From: Sphingobium abikonense NBRC 16140
GTDB taxonomy: Bacteria > Pseudomonadota > Alphaproteobacteria > Sphingomonadales > Sphingomonadaceae
Length of the DNA: 64,000 nucleotides
Assembly: GCF_001598335.1 (NCBI RefSeq)
Contig: NZ_BCYT01000003.1
Span: 279,768-343,767 of the forward strand
Direction: 5' to 3'
A program made the position numbers and the translations under genes. Positions 26,771 to 35,853 of the stretch are shown piece by piece. The notes under the pieces were generated by a model, which was not told the DNA's origin, did no database searches, and was given only the letters and a program-made list of their open reading frames with translations. The first letter of the stretch is position 1; every line of letters starts with the position of its first letter.

Positions 26771-26883
26771 CCGTTCGCCCTGAGTAGCCACTGAGCGAAG
26801 TCGAAGTGGCGTATCGAAGGGTTCGTGCCAGGTGCTTCGATACGGGATTTCGACTTCGCTCAATCCCTACTCAGCACGAACGG
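26771..26883. repeat. Type A palindromic repeat, copy 2
   Basis: A 113-bp element with ends CCGTTCGCCCTGAGTAG and CTACTCAGCACGAACGG and inner GTATCGAAG/CTTCGATAC blocks. It lies between the response regulator and the histidine kinase, within their presumed operon. Confidence 0.85.
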
Positions 26884-26887
26884 TGGA

Positions 26888-27553
26888 TTACCTGCCCGGC
26901 TCGTCCAGGCTGTAGCCCAGGCCCCGGATGGTGGTGATGACGTCGGCGCCCAATTTCTTGCGGATGCGCGTCACGAACACTTCGATCGTATTGGAATCGC
27001 GGTCGAAATCCTGATCGTAGATATGCTCGATCAATTCGGTGCGGCTCACCACCTTGCCCTTGTGGTGGAGCAGATAGCTCAGCAGCTTATATTCCTGCGC
27101 CGTCAGCTTCACCGGATCGCCCTTCAGCGTCACCTTGCCCGACCGCGTGTCCAGCCGCACGTCGCCCGCCGTCAACTCGCTCGACGCATTGCCCGACGCG
27201 CGGCGAATGAGCGCGCGCAGCCGCGCGATCAGTTCCTCGCTCTGGAAGGGCTTGGCCAGATAATCGTCGGCACCCGCGTCCAGCCCGGCGACCTTGTCGG
27301 ACCAGCTGTCGCGCGCGGTCAGCACCAGCACGGGGAAGGTCTTGCCCTCCTTGCGCCATTTGTCGAGCACGGTCAGCCCGTCGATCGTGGGCAGGCCCAG
27401 GTCCAGCACCACCGCGTCATAGCTTTCGGTGGACCCCAGGAAATGTCCGTCCTCGCCGTCCGTCGCCAGGTCGACGGCATAGCCCGCGCCTTCCAGAGTG
27501 GTTCTGAGCTGATGGCCCAGGCTCGGTTCATCCTCGACGATCAGCAGGCGCAT
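26888..27553 (-). CDS. OmpR/PhoP-family response regulator (FeuP-like)
   Basis: A 221-residue response regulator. The receiver domain has the acidic pocket VEDE, the phospho-acceptor Asp in VVLDLGLP, Thr in LTARDS and Lys in DYLAKPF. The C-terminal winged helix is of the OmpR class (LTAQEYKLLSYLLHH, SNTIEVFVTRIRKKLG). The sequence around LTARDSWSDKVAGLDAGADDYL resembles PhoP/FeuP regulators, which respond to envelope or cation conditions. It is in the operon PepSY protein, regulator, [repeat], kinase. Confidence 0.93.
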   Translation of the reverse strand: MRLLIVEDEPSLGHQLRTTLEGAGYAVDLATDGEDGHFLGSTESYDAVVLDLGLPTIDGLTVLDKWRKEGKTFPVLVLTARDSWSDKVAGLDAGADDYLAKPFQSEELIARLRALIRRASGNASSELTAGDVRLDTRSGKVTLKGDPVKLTAQEYKLLSYLLHHKGKVVSRTELIEHIYDQDFDRDSNTIEVFVTRIRKKLGADVITTIRGLGYSLDEPGR

Positions 27554-27598
27554 GGGCGTGTATTTCCGTTTCTGTTATGACCAGTATGCGGCGCGGGG

Positions 27599-27919
27599 TC
27601 AGCGCGCCATGCCGATAATATCGCCTGTCCGGCCGTCGGCATCAACCCACATGACCTTTCCGTTCTTCACATATTTCAGACGATAGCGGTTGGATGACGG
27701 GTTGAACTCGCTGCCGACATAGGTTGCGCCGCCCACGGCGGCGTCGACACGGCGCTTGATCATGGAAAAGGGCATGACATGACCGTCCAGCATCGCGCGG
27801 CGGGCGGCATCCTGTTCATCGCGGCGTCCACCGGCGTCGGCGGCGGGGATCATCAGCATCGCGGCCATCAGCATGCCGGCGCCGGCTGTCAGGCTTTTCC
27901 ACTTCATCATCATGGGCAT
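27599..27919 (-). CDS. Exported PepSY-like protein
   Basis: A protein of about 106 residues with a signal peptide (GAGMLMAAMLMIPAADA) and a small PepSY-like domain (IKRRVDAAVGGATYVGSEF, YRLKYVKNGKVMWVDADG). PepSY proteins are periplasmic and often modulate neighbouring sensors or proteases. Its place 45 bp before the two-component genes suggests it senses for, or is controlled by, that system (inference). Several consecutive ATGs (27905-27919) make the exact start uncertain. Confidence 0.75.
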   Translation of the reverse strand: MPMMMKWKSLTAGAGMLMAAMLMIPAADAGGRRDEQDAARRAMLDGHVMPFSMIKRRVDAAVGGATYVGSEFNPSSNRYRLKYVKNGKVMWVDADGRTGDIIGMAR

Positions 27920-28010
27920 GCCATAGGTGCAGGCCATTGAACAGGTGGTGAATGATGGCATGGCGGTGGCGGCTGGAAAGCCGCGCCGCGCTCGATTATG
28001 GCGCTGTGTC

Positions 28011-29504
28011 ATGATGATGCAGGACGAAAGGCCCGTTGCCGATCCGCCACTCTGGCGCGCCGTGCCCCGCTGGTGGCGCGGCCATGTGATCCGCGAAATC
28101 GACCATCAGGCGGTGGTCGATCGCGTGCGCGAAGATGATGGGTGGAGCCCGCGCTACGCCTTCATGATCCTCATGTCGGCGGGCATTGCGGTGCTGGGAC
28201 TGTTGCTGTCTTCGCCGGCCGTGGTGATCGGCGCGATGCTTATCTCTCCGCTCATGGGGCCGATCGTTGGCCTGGGCTTCGCGCTCGCCACCGTCGATTC
28301 GCGCGAGATTCGCCGCACGCTTTTCACCCTGGCCGTCGGCGCGCTCATCGCCATCCTCTTCACCGCCTTCATCGTTCTGCTGTCCCCGCTTCAGACCGTG
28401 ACGGCGGAAATCGCCGCGCGCACCCGGCCCAATCTCTTCGACCTCATGGTCGCGCTCTTTTCCGCGCTGGCGGGCGCCTATGCGATGATCCGGGGGAAGG
28501 CGGGCACCATCGTGGGCGTCGCCATCGCCACCGCGTTGATGCCGCCGCTCGCAACCGTCGGCTTTGGTGTCGCGACGCTCAACGCCACCGTGGCGGGCGG
28601 CGCCTTCCTGCTCTTCTTCACCAACTTCGTGACGATCGCGCTGGCGGCGGGTATCATGGCGCGGCTCTATGGCTTTGGCCGGGAACTCTCGCCCCGGCAA
28701 AGCTGGATGCAGAGCGTCTTCATCGGCGTCATCTTCTTTGCCCTCGCCGTGCCGCTGGGCCTGTCGCTGCGCCAGATCGCCTGGGAATCCAATGCCGCCC
28801 GCGAGGCGCGCGACGTCATCCGCCGCGAATTTGCCGATGATGCCCGCATCTCGCAGCTCGATATAGATTTCGACGCCCGGCCGCTGTCCGTCACCGCCAG
28901 CGTCCTGACCAGTCGCTATGAACGTAACGCGACGACGCGCGCCAGCCGCGTGCTCAGCGACATGCTGGGCCAGCCCGTCGCGCTCGACATCGAACAGATT
29001 CGCGTGGGCGAAGGGACCGACACCGAAAACGCCCAGCTGCTCGCTGTCCAGACCGCGCGGCGCGAAGTGCAGGGCCAGGTCGATCGCCTGACCGACCGGC
29101 TCGCGCTCATCGCCGGGGTCGATCCCGACGCTGTCACCATCGATACCGGGCGCAAGCGGGCGCTGGTGCGCGCGCGGCCGCTGCCCGAAGCGGGCCTTGC
29201 CACCTACCGCGTGCTCGAACAGCGCGCCGCCGCCATGGCGCCCGGCTGGACGATCGAGGTCGAACCGCCCGTGCTGCCCTTGCCTGATATCGCTCTCAAT
29301 GAGGATGGCGCGCCGGCCAATGCTGAAACGCTGGCGCTGGCGCTATGGGCGGCGCAGCGCGTCGGCCTGCCCATCGACATGGCCGTGCGCGGAGACGATC
29401 ATCCCGCCCTGACGCAGCCCTTCGCTGATCGCGGCGTCGATGTGCGCCTGACGCAAGGCGCCAGCGCGGACCGGGCGGCCCTGCGCTGGCGCATCGCGGA
29501 ATAA
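28011..29504 (+). CDS. DUF389 membrane protein
   Basis: A 497-residue protein with an N-terminal DUF389 domain of five to six membrane helices (SPAVVIGAMLISPLMGPIVGLG, KAGTIVGVAIATALMPPLATVG). A C-terminal soluble part of about 240 residues looks like repeated alpha/beta units (VLTSRYERNATTRASRVLSDML). The function is unknown. Three consecutive ATGs at 28011-28019 make the start ambiguous by two residues, and an ATG at 27960 is also in frame. It is divergent from the PepSY operon. Confidence 0.85.
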   Translation: MMMQDERPVADPPLWRAVPRWWRGHVIREIDHQAVVDRVREDDGWSPRYAFMILMSAGIAVLGLLLSSPAVVIGAMLISPLMGPIVGLGFALATVDSREIRRTLFTLAVGALIAILFTAFIVLLSPLQTVTAEIAARTRPNLFDLMVALFSALAGAYAMIRGKAGTIVGVAIATALMPPLATVGFGVATLNATVAGGAFLLFFTNFVTIALAAGIMARLYGFGRELSPRQSWMQSVFIGVIFFALAVPLGLSLRQIAWESNAAREARDVIRREFADDARISQLDIDFDARPLSVTASVLTSRYERNATTRASRVLSDMLGQPVALDIEQIRVGEGTDTENAQLLAVQTARREVQGQVDRLTDRLALIAGVDPDAVTIDTGRKRALVRARPLPEAGLATYRVLEQRAAAMAPGWTIEVEPPVLPLPDIALNEDGAPANAETLALALWAAQRVGLPIDMAVRGDDHPALTQPFADRGVDVRLTQGASADRAALRWRIAE

Positions 29505-29520
29505 GCGCGGGTTCAGCGCG

Positions 29521-30252
29521 TCACTTGTCGAGCGCATATTGCACGGTCAGCGTCACCGACGCACTGACCTGCCCCGGCTCCACCGGCGTCACCGGCGCGG
29601 CGTCGGCCTTGAACCGCGCGCTCTGCATCATCGGCATGGGCGGCTGGCCGCCGCTGTTGCTTTCGCTGATCGACACCAGCCGGGCGGCGCGATAGCCGGC
29701 CGCCTGCGCATAATAGTCCGCCTGCGCCTTCGCACTCTTCAGCGCCGCGCCGCGCGCCTGCACCAGCAGGGGCGACGGATCGTCGATCGAGAAGGTCGGT
29801 CCGCTGATATTGGTCGCGCCCGCCGCCACCATGGCGTCCAGCGACGCGCCGACGCGCTTGATGTCGCGCAGCTTGACCGTCAGCTGGTTCGACGCCTCAT
29901 AACCGATAAAGCGCGGCCCCTGCGGCTGGCCGTCCTGATTGCTATAATCATATTGCGCGCTCAGGTTGATGCCGCTGGTCTGGATATCCTTCTTGGCGAT
30001 GCCGGCCCTGGCCAGCGCCGCGATCAGCTTTTCCGTCTGCGCCGCATTCTGCTGCATCGCCGCCTGCGCCGTCGGCGCGCGGGTCTGGACGCCGGTGCCC
30101 ACGGTCGCGACATCGGGCGCGGCTTCGACGCTTTCGGTCACGTTCAGCGTCACGACCGGCGCTGTCTCGGCGATGGTGACGCTGGTCTGCGCCAGGCCGG
30201 CTGCGGGGATCGCAGCGGCGCCAAGCGCCATCAGGGCGAGGGCGGATTTCAT
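29521..30252 (-). CDS. SIMPL (DUF541) periplasmic protein
   Basis: A 243-residue exported protein of the SIMPL/DUF541 family. A signal peptide ends at GLAQT (residue 22). The family core includes VTESVEAAPDVATVGTGVQT, LARAGIAKKDIQTSGINLS and YEASNQLTVKLRDI, and ends with VSASVTLTVQYAL. Relatives form oligomeric periplasmic rings; some are linked to oxidative stress tolerance. It converges with the DUF389 gene after a 16-bp gap. Confidence 0.9.
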   Translation of the reverse strand: MKSALALMALGAAAIPAAGLAQTSVTIAETAPVVTLNVTESVEAAPDVATVGTGVQTRAPTAQAAMQQNAAQTEKLIAALARAGIAKKDIQTSGINLSAQYDYSNQDGQPQGPRFIGYEASNQLTVKLRDIKRVGASLDAMVAAGATNISGPTFSIDDPSPLLVQARGAALKSAKAQADYYAQAAGYRAARLVSISESNSGGQPPMPMMQSARFKADAAPVTPVEPGQVSASVTLTVQYALDK

Positions 30253-30395
30253 CTATGGGTCTCCTCTGCAAAAATTCGCTGCATCCGTGATTGGCCGGGA
30301 TGCGATGAACGGACGCTGTGCACCGGTGAAAGCCGTGCGACAGCTTTCGGGTTCCCCACTTGCCCTGCCGCCCCTTACCCCCTAGCTGCACCGCC

Positions 30396-32177
30396 ATGGC
30401 GGCTCCCATCCTCTCCTTCGAAAATCTCGGCCTCAGCCAGGGTACGCACTGGCTGTTCCGCAACATCGACATTCATGTTGGCCAGCGCGACCGGCTGGCG
30501 CTCATCGGCCGCAATGGCGCGGGCAAGACGACGCTGCTCAAACTCATCGGCGGCCAGATCGAACCGGATGAAGGCACCCGTTCGGTGCAGCCGGGCGCGC
30601 GCGTCATCACGCTGGAACAGGACCCCGACGTCACGCCCTTTGCCACGCTGCATGATTTCGCATTGGCTGGCGATTATGCGCCCCCCGCGCATGAGGTGGA
30701 GGCGATTGCCGATCAGCTCGGCATCGACCTGTCGCGCGAAGCGAAGACCGCGAGTGGAGGTGAGCGCCGCCGCGCCGCCATCGCCCGCGCGCTCGCCAGC
30801 GAACCCGACCTGCTGTTGCTCGACGAACCGACCAACCATCTCGACATCGCGGCGATCGACTGGATCGAAAACTGGATGGCGCGCTATAATGGCGCCTTCA
30901 TCGTCATCAGCCACGACCGCGCGTTTCTGACGCGCCTCACCCGCCAGACGCTCTGGCTCGACCGCGGCTCGATGCGCCGCAACGAGATCGGCTTTGGCGG
31001 TTTTGAACAATGGATGGAAGCGGTCTACGCCGAAGAGGCGCGGGCGGCCGAAAAGCTGGACGCCAAGCTCAAGATCGAGGCGCACTGGCTGGAGCGCGGC
31101 GTCACCGCCCGGCGCAAGCGCAACCAGGGCCGGCTCGCGAAACTCTGGGAGATGCGCGCCCAGCGCGCCGCCATGCAGGGGCCGCAGGGCACCGCCAAGA
31201 TCGCCGTCGCCAGCGACGATAGCAAGACCAAGAGCGTCATCAAGGCCGAGCATGTCACCAGGGCCTTTGGTGATCGCACAATCATCAGGGACTTCACCCT
31301 GCGCGTGCAGCGCGGCGATCGCATCGGCATCGTCGGCGGCAATGGCGCTGGCAAGTCGACGCTACTGAAATTGCTGACCGGCCAGCTTGCGCCCGACAGC
31401 GGCGAGGTGACGCTCGCCAAGACGCTCGACATGATCTTCATCGACCAGCAGCGCAGCCTGATGCAGGGCGACAAGTCCGTCCGCGACGTGCTGGCCGAAG
31501 GGGGCGACTGGATCGACGTGCGCGGGGTGCGCAAGCATGTCCACGGCTATTTGAAGGACTTCCTGTTCGACCCGTCTCTGGCCGAGGCGAAGGTCGGCAC
31601 ATTGTCGGGCGGCGAACGCTCCCGCCTGCTGTTTGCGCGCGAATTCGCACGCGAATCCAACCTGCTCGTGCTCGACGAACCGACCAATGATCTCGACCTC
31701 GAAACGCTCGACCTGCTTCAGGAAGTCATCGCCGATTATGACGGCACCGTCCTGATCGTCAGCCACGACCGCGATTTCCTCGACCGCACCGTCACCGTCA
31801 CGCTGGGCCTCGACGGATCGGGGACGGTCGATGTGATCGTCGGCGGCTATGCCGACTGGATCGCCAAGCGCGATCCGCGCAAGGCCGCGAAGGTGGAAAA
31901 GAAGGAGGCCGCGCCCCCGCCGCCGCCCAAGCCCGCGTCCGCCAAGCTCAGCTACAAGGATCAGCGCGACCTTGATCTGCTGCCAGGCCGGATCGAGGCG
32001 CTGGAAGCCGCGATCGCCCGCGATGAGGCCGCGCTCGCCGATCCCGCGCTCTACACCCGCGATCCCGGCAAATTCGCCGCCCTCACCAAGGCCATTGAAC
32101 AGGCCCGTGCCGACAAGGATGCGGCGGAGGAACGCTGGCTCGACCTCGCGCAAAAGGCCGAAGGCCTGGCGGGCTGA
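30396..32177 (+). CDS. ABC-F ATPase (Uup-like)
   Basis: A 593-residue soluble protein with two ABC domains and no membrane segment. Domain 1 has Walker A GRNGAGKTTLLK, signature SGGERRRAAIAR and Walker B LLLDEPTNHLD. Domain 2 has GGNGAGKSTLLK, LSGGERSRLLFAREFA and LVLDEPTNDLD. A linker helix joins them, and a C-terminal Lys/Pro-rich segment and coiled coil follow, as in Uup. ABC-F proteins act on ribosomes; Uup also affects DNA repair phenotypes. I start at the ATG 30396; the frame is open upstream to 30360. Confidence 0.93.
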   Translation: MAAPILSFENLGLSQGTHWLFRNIDIHVGQRDRLALIGRNGAGKTTLLKLIGGQIEPDEGTRSVQPGARVITLEQDPDVTPFATLHDFALAGDYAPPAHEVEAIADQLGIDLSREAKTASGGERRRAAIARALASEPDLLLLDEPTNHLDIAAIDWIENWMARYNGAFIVISHDRAFLTRLTRQTLWLDRGSMRRNEIGFGGFEQWMEAVYAEEARAAEKLDAKLKIEAHWLERGVTARRKRNQGRLAKLWEMRAQRAAMQGPQGTAKIAVASDDSKTKSVIKAEHVTRAFGDRTIIRDFTLRVQRGDRIGIVGGNGAGKSTLLKLLTGQLAPDSGEVTLAKTLDMIFIDQQRSLMQGDKSVRDVLAEGGDWIDVRGVRKHVHGYLKDFLFDPSLAEAKVGTLSGGERSRLLFAREFARESNLLVLDEPTNDLDLETLDLLQEVIADYDGTVLIVSHDRDFLDRTVTVTLGLDGSGTVDVIVGGYADWIAKRDPRKAAKVEKKEAAPPPPPKPASAKLSYKDQRDLDLLPGRIEALEAAIARDEAALADPALYTRDPGKFAALTKAIEQARADKDAAEERWLDLAQKAEGLAG

Positions 32178-32187
32178 CGCTGCCTCT

Positions 32188-32967
32188 TCAACGCTTGCTG
32201 GTTGCCGCCTGGCCGCGCCCGGTCGCCGTCCAGTAAATGCCGCCCATCAAATGCGTCAGATAGGTATAATCGCGGTACATCGCCCCTTCATGCCCCAGCG
32301 TGGTCACGAACACGCGCCCCTTTTCATAGCCATGATACCAGGCGATTGGATGGTCGCGGCCCATCGGCCGTGACACCTGGCCGGGCCAGATCTTGGTCGG
32401 GTCGTAACTGCTTTCATCCACGCCCAGCACGGTGTTGATCCGCACGTCAAAGGGATTGGTCGTGACGTAGAATTCGTCGCTCCACACCCACCGGTCGGGC
32501 AGGGCGAAGGTCGCGGGGAAATTGCGGTCCTCCACGGTCACGACACCGGTCTGCACCATCGGATGCACGCCGACGCGCCGGCCCACCAGCTTTTCATACC
32601 AGGGCCATTCGCCCGGCGGCGTGATCGCGGCGCGGTGGACGATCATCGCATTGCCGCCTGCGCGCATATAGGCTTCGAATTTCGCCCGCTGCCCGGCGTT
32701 CAATTCCTCACCGGGCGAATTGAGGAACATCACCGCCGCATATTGGCTCAGGTCTTCGTCGAAACTTTCCGGGTGGCGCGTCCAGACAAGCTCGAAACTA
32801 TGCAGCCGCGCCATCTGCTCCAGGCTCTCGCGCGCGATCGGGATATATTCATAATGATAGGTGTTCGCCTTGGCGAAGACGAGCAGCTTGAACTGGCTTT
32901 CGGCGATGGCGCTCGGCGCGGCAAAAAGGGCGGCGATCGCCAGCAGGAGCCGCATCATCATTCCCAT
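32188..32967 (-). CDS. Exported ThuA-domain protein
   Basis: A 259-residue exported protein with a signal peptide (MRLLLAIAALFAAPSAIA) and a ThuA domain. ThuA has a class I glutamine-amidotransferase-like fold and occurs with sugar utilisation or glycoside hydrolases. Typical segments are LVFAKANTYHYEYIP, VMFLNSPGE and VFVTTLGHEG. The catalytic triad of true amidotransferases is not evident. GGAGAG precedes the ATG at 32967. It converges with the ABC-F gene after 10 bp. Confidence 0.85.
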   Translation of the reverse strand: MGMMMRLLLAIAALFAAPSAIAESQFKLLVFAKANTYHYEYIPIARESLEQMARLHSFELVWTRHPESFDEDLSQYAAVMFLNSPGEELNAGQRAKFEAYMRAGGNAMIVHRAAITPPGEWPWYEKLVGRRVGVHPMVQTGVVTVEDRNFPATFALPDRWVWSDEFYVTTNPFDVRINTVLGVDESSYDPTKIWPGQVSRPMGRDHPIAWYHGYEKGRVFVTTLGHEGAMYRDYTYLTHLMGGIYWTATGRGQAATSKR

Positions 32968-33147
32968 GGCCGTCTCTCCTATCCGCCGCGTGACGCCTGT
33001 CGCTTATCGCGCCCTATCGGCACGGTGCAATCGGCATGGACATCTTCTACGACTATGGTCGGATGCTCTTTTCGCTCCATGCTATCGCGGGGATCGACTT
33101 CGCACGTGCGTCGCGGCACTGTGCGCCTCCGAACCAGAAGGAAGCCG

Positions 33148-33858
33148 ATGGACAGCAGCACCACCGCCCCGCCGCATCACGCCGTCCATTATGTCAACCG
33201 CGTCGGCTGGCTGCGCGCGGCCGTGCTGGGGGCCAATGACGGGATCGTCTCGACCGCCAGCCTGATGACCGGCATCGCCGCGTCGGGCGCAACCGGCCAG
33301 TCCGTGCTATTGTCGGGCATCGCCGCGCTGGTCGCGGGCGCCATGTCGATGGCGGCGGGGGAATATGTCTCGGTCAGCGCCCAGTCCGACACCGAACGCG
33401 CGGACCTTGCCAAGGAAGAAAAGGCGCTGCGCACGCAGCCCCATGCCGAATGGGTCGAACTGCGCGACATCTATGTCGATCGCGGCCTGACCCCCGATCT
33501 CGCGGGGCAGGTGGCGCAGCAATTGATGGATGCCGATGCGCTGGGCGCCCACGCCCGCGACGAACTGGGCATTTCCGATCTTGCGACCGCGCGCCCGGTG
33601 CAGGCCGCGCTCGCTTCGGCCGCCAGCTTTGCCGCCGGCGCGACCCCGCCGGTGATCGCCGCCGCCCTTGTTCCCGCCGCCACGGCGATTCCCGCCATTG
33701 TCGGCATTTGCCTTGCTTGTCTGGCGCTGCTCGGTTTCATCGGGGCGCGGCTGGGCGGGGCCAGTCCGCCGCGCTCGATCCTGCGCACGCTGCTGTGGGG
33801 CGCGCTCGCCATGGCGGTCACGGCGGGCGCGGGGCATCTGTTCGGCGCGGCCATTTGA
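33148..33858 (+). CDS. VIT/CCC1-type metal transporter
   Basis: A 236-residue membrane protein of the VIT1/CCC1 family, which moves Fe2+ or Mn2+ out of the cytoplasm in related systems. The N-terminal helices contain AVLGANDGIVSTASLMTG and AMSMAAGEYVSVSAQSDTE, the family signature. The central cytoplasmic region has acidic and helical segments for metal binding, and three more helices follow. AGAAGGAAG precedes the ATG at 33148. It lies upstream of a glutathione peroxidase gene, but a common role in iron and oxidative stress is only an inference. Confidence 0.9.
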   Translation: MDSSTTAPPHHAVHYVNRVGWLRAAVLGANDGIVSTASLMTGIAASGATGQSVLLSGIAALVAGAMSMAAGEYVSVSAQSDTERADLAKEEKALRTQPHAEWVELRDIYVDRGLTPDLAGQVAQQLMDADALGAHARDELGISDLATARPVQAALASAASFAAGATPPVIAAALVPAATAIPAIVGICLACLALLGFIGARLGGASPPRSILRTLLWGALAMAVTAGAGHLFGAAI

Positions 33859-33899
33859 TGCCAAGGTCGCGCCCATCATGATTTCACGGGAGACACGAT

Positions 33900-34445
33900 A
33901 TGGCCGATATCCAGCAAATACCGCTCAAGACCATCAAGGGCGACGACGCCAGCCTGGCCGACTATGCGGGCAAGGTGGTGCTGGTGGTCAATGTCGCCTC
34001 CAAATGCGGCCTCACCCCGCAATATGAGGGGCTGGAAAAACTCTATCGCGATTACAAGGACAAGGGGCTGGTCGTCACCGGCTTTCCCGCCAATGATTTC
34101 GGCGCCCAGGAACCGGGCAGCAATGACGAGATCGCGACCTTCTGCACCACCAATTTCGGCGTCGATTTCCCGATGTTCGAAAAGATCGTCGTGACCGGCC
34201 CGGACAAGCATCCGCTCTATGCAGCCCTCACCAGCGCCCAGCCGGCCGCCCAGGGGGAAGGGGAGGCGTTTCGCGAAAAGCTGGTGGGCTATGGCATCAC
34301 GCCGGGCGATGCGCCTGAGGTCCTCTGGAATTTCGAGAAATTCCTGATCGCAAAGGATGGCAGCGTCGCCGCGCGCTTCGCGCCGACCACCAATCCCGAC
34401 GACCCCGCCCTGATCGCCGCGATCGAGGCGGAACTGGCGAAATGA
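33900..34445 (+). CDS. Glutathione peroxidase family protein
   Basis: A 181-residue thiol peroxidase of the glutathione peroxidase family. The peroxidatic Cys36 lies in VASKCGLTPQY (cysteine, not selenocysteine), and supporting residues are in FPANDFGAQEPGS and WNFEKFL. Most bacterial members use thioredoxin rather than glutathione, which may hold here. No signal peptide is present, so it is cytoplasmic. The stop overlaps the following peptidase start as ATGA. Confidence 0.92.
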   Translation: MADIQQIPLKTIKGDDASLADYAGKVVLVVNVASKCGLTPQYEGLEKLYRDYKDKGLVVTGFPANDFGAQEPGSNDEIATFCTTNFGVDFPMFEKIVVTGPDKHPLYAALTSAQPAAQGEGEAFREKLVGYGITPGDAPEVLWNFEKFLIAKDGSVAARFAPTTNPDDPALIAAIEAELAK

Positions 34446-35752
34446 TCCGCACGCTCGTTTGCGCCGCCCTGCTGCTGGGTGGCGCGCCGATCGCCCAAGC
34501 CGCGCTCAGCCCGGCCGAACGCAAAATCGGGGAGAGTGTCGAGGCGGGCTATGAACCGTCCGTCGCGCTGCTTGAAAAGCTGGTGAACCAGAATAGCGGA
34601 TCGATGAACATGGCGGGCGTGAAGGCGGTCGCCGACATGCTCCGCCCGCAATTCGAGGCGCTGGGTTTTGCCGTCGCGTGGAAGCCCATGGACGCGGCCA
34701 AGCGCGCCGGCCATTTCATCGCCACGCACAAGGGGCGGCCGGGCACGACGAAAATGCTGCTGATCGGCCACCTCGACACCGTGTTCGAACCCGACTCGCC
34801 GTTCCAGCGCTTCACGCGCGACGGCGATTTCGCCACTGGCCCCGGCGCCGCCGACAATAAGGGCGGGGTCGCCACCATGCTGCTCGCGCTCCAGGCCATG
34901 CAAGCCGCAGGGACGCTCAAAAATGCGAATATAGAGGTTGTGCTGACCGGCGATGAGGAGGATTCGGGCGAACCGATCAGCGTCGCCCGTGCCGACCTTA
35001 TCGCGGCGGGCAAGCGCGCCGACGTCGCGCTCGATTTCGAAGGCCTCTCGCAGGAGGATGGCAAAGATATGGGCGCCATCGCCCGCCGCTCGTCGAACAG
35101 CTGGACGCTGACCGCCACCGGCAAATCGGGGCACAGCTCGGGCATCTTCTCGGCCAAGGCGGGCGACGGCGCAATCTATGAAATCGCCCGCATCATCACC
35201 CGCTTTCGCCAGGACCTGCCGGAACCCAATCTGACCTTCAATGTCGGCCTGATCGGCGGCGGCCAGAGCGCGGAGGTCGACAAGGATGGCGTGCGCATCG
35301 CCGTCACCGGCAAGACCAACATCATCCCGCCTATCGCCGTCGCCAAGGGCGATTTCCGCACCTTGAGCGAGGAACAGACCAAGCGCGTGCAGGTGAAGAT
35401 GCAGCAGATCGTCGGGCAGGATCATCTGCCCGGAACATCGGCGACCATCGCCTTTGACCTTGGCTATCCCTCCATGGCGCCGACACCGGGAAACCGCGCG
35501 CTGCTCGACCGGCTGAACGTCGTCAATCGCGACCTTGGCCTTGCCGACATGCCCGCGCTCGATCCGCTGAAACGTGGCGCGGGCGATATCGCTTTCGTCG
35601 CGCAGGATGTGGACGGGCTTGTCGGCCTTGGCCCCGCCTCGACCGGCGATCACAGCCCGGCCGAACGCGTCGACCTCGCCAGCATGAAGCGCCAGGCCAA
35701 GCGCGCCGCCATCCTCATGAGCCGGCTCGCCAGCGAAAAGGGCGGAAAATAA
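34442..35752 (+). CDS. Exported M20 family metallopeptidase
   Basis: A 436-residue zinc hydrolase of the M20/M25/M40 family, resembling glutamate carboxypeptidase-type enzymes. A signal peptide ends at AQA-AL (residue 21). Metal and catalytic residues are seen in IGHLDTVFE, GPGAADNKGG, TGDEEDSGE and GDHSPAERVD. The insertion near GKSGHSSG is the usual dimerisation domain region. It acts in the periplasm, probably on small peptides or acylated amino acids. It overlaps the upstream peroxidase gene by 4 bp. Confidence 0.9.
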   Translation: MIRTLVCAALLLGGAPIAQAALSPAERKIGESVEAGYEPSVALLEKLVNQNSGSMNMAGVKAVADMLRPQFEALGFAVAWKPMDAAKRAGHFIATHKGRPGTTKMLLIGHLDTVFEPDSPFQRFTRDGDFATGPGAADNKGGVATMLLALQAMQAAGTLKNANIEVVLTGDEEDSGEPISVARADLIAAGKRADVALDFEGLSQEDGKDMGAIARRSSNSWTLTATGKSGHSSGIFSAKAGDGAIYEIARIITRFRQDLPEPNLTFNVGLIGGGQSAEVDKDGVRIAVTGKTNIIPPIAVAKGDFRTLSEEQTKRVQVKMQQIVGQDHLPGTSATIAFDLGYPSMAPTPGNRALLDRLNVVNRDLGLADMPALDPLKRGAGDIAFVAQDVDGLVGLGPASTGDHSPAERVDLASMKRQAKRAAILMSRLASEKGGK

Positions 35753-35761
35753 ACGTCATTC

Positions 35762-35835
35762 CCGGTCGGGCTGATCGCCGTCAAAGCCCTGTCCTATCGT
35801 CAAATGGGCAGGGGCTGAGCGGTCAGCCCGACCGG
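35762..35835. repeat. Long-stem inverted repeat upstream of UPF0126 gene
   Basis: Arms at 35762-35778 and 35819-35835 (CCGGTCGGGCTGA core) match at 16 of 17 positions around a 40-nt loop that may pair further. There is no T-run. It ends 18 bp before the ATG of the next gene, so it would fold in that gene's leader if transcribed. Confidence 0.55.
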
Positions 35836-35853
35836 ACCTAGTTGAAAGCCTAT

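Noticed and set aside
32979..33164. Small minus-strand frame upstream of the VIT gene
   Set aside because: No ribosome binding site, no family resemblance, and it overlaps the VIT leader and start.
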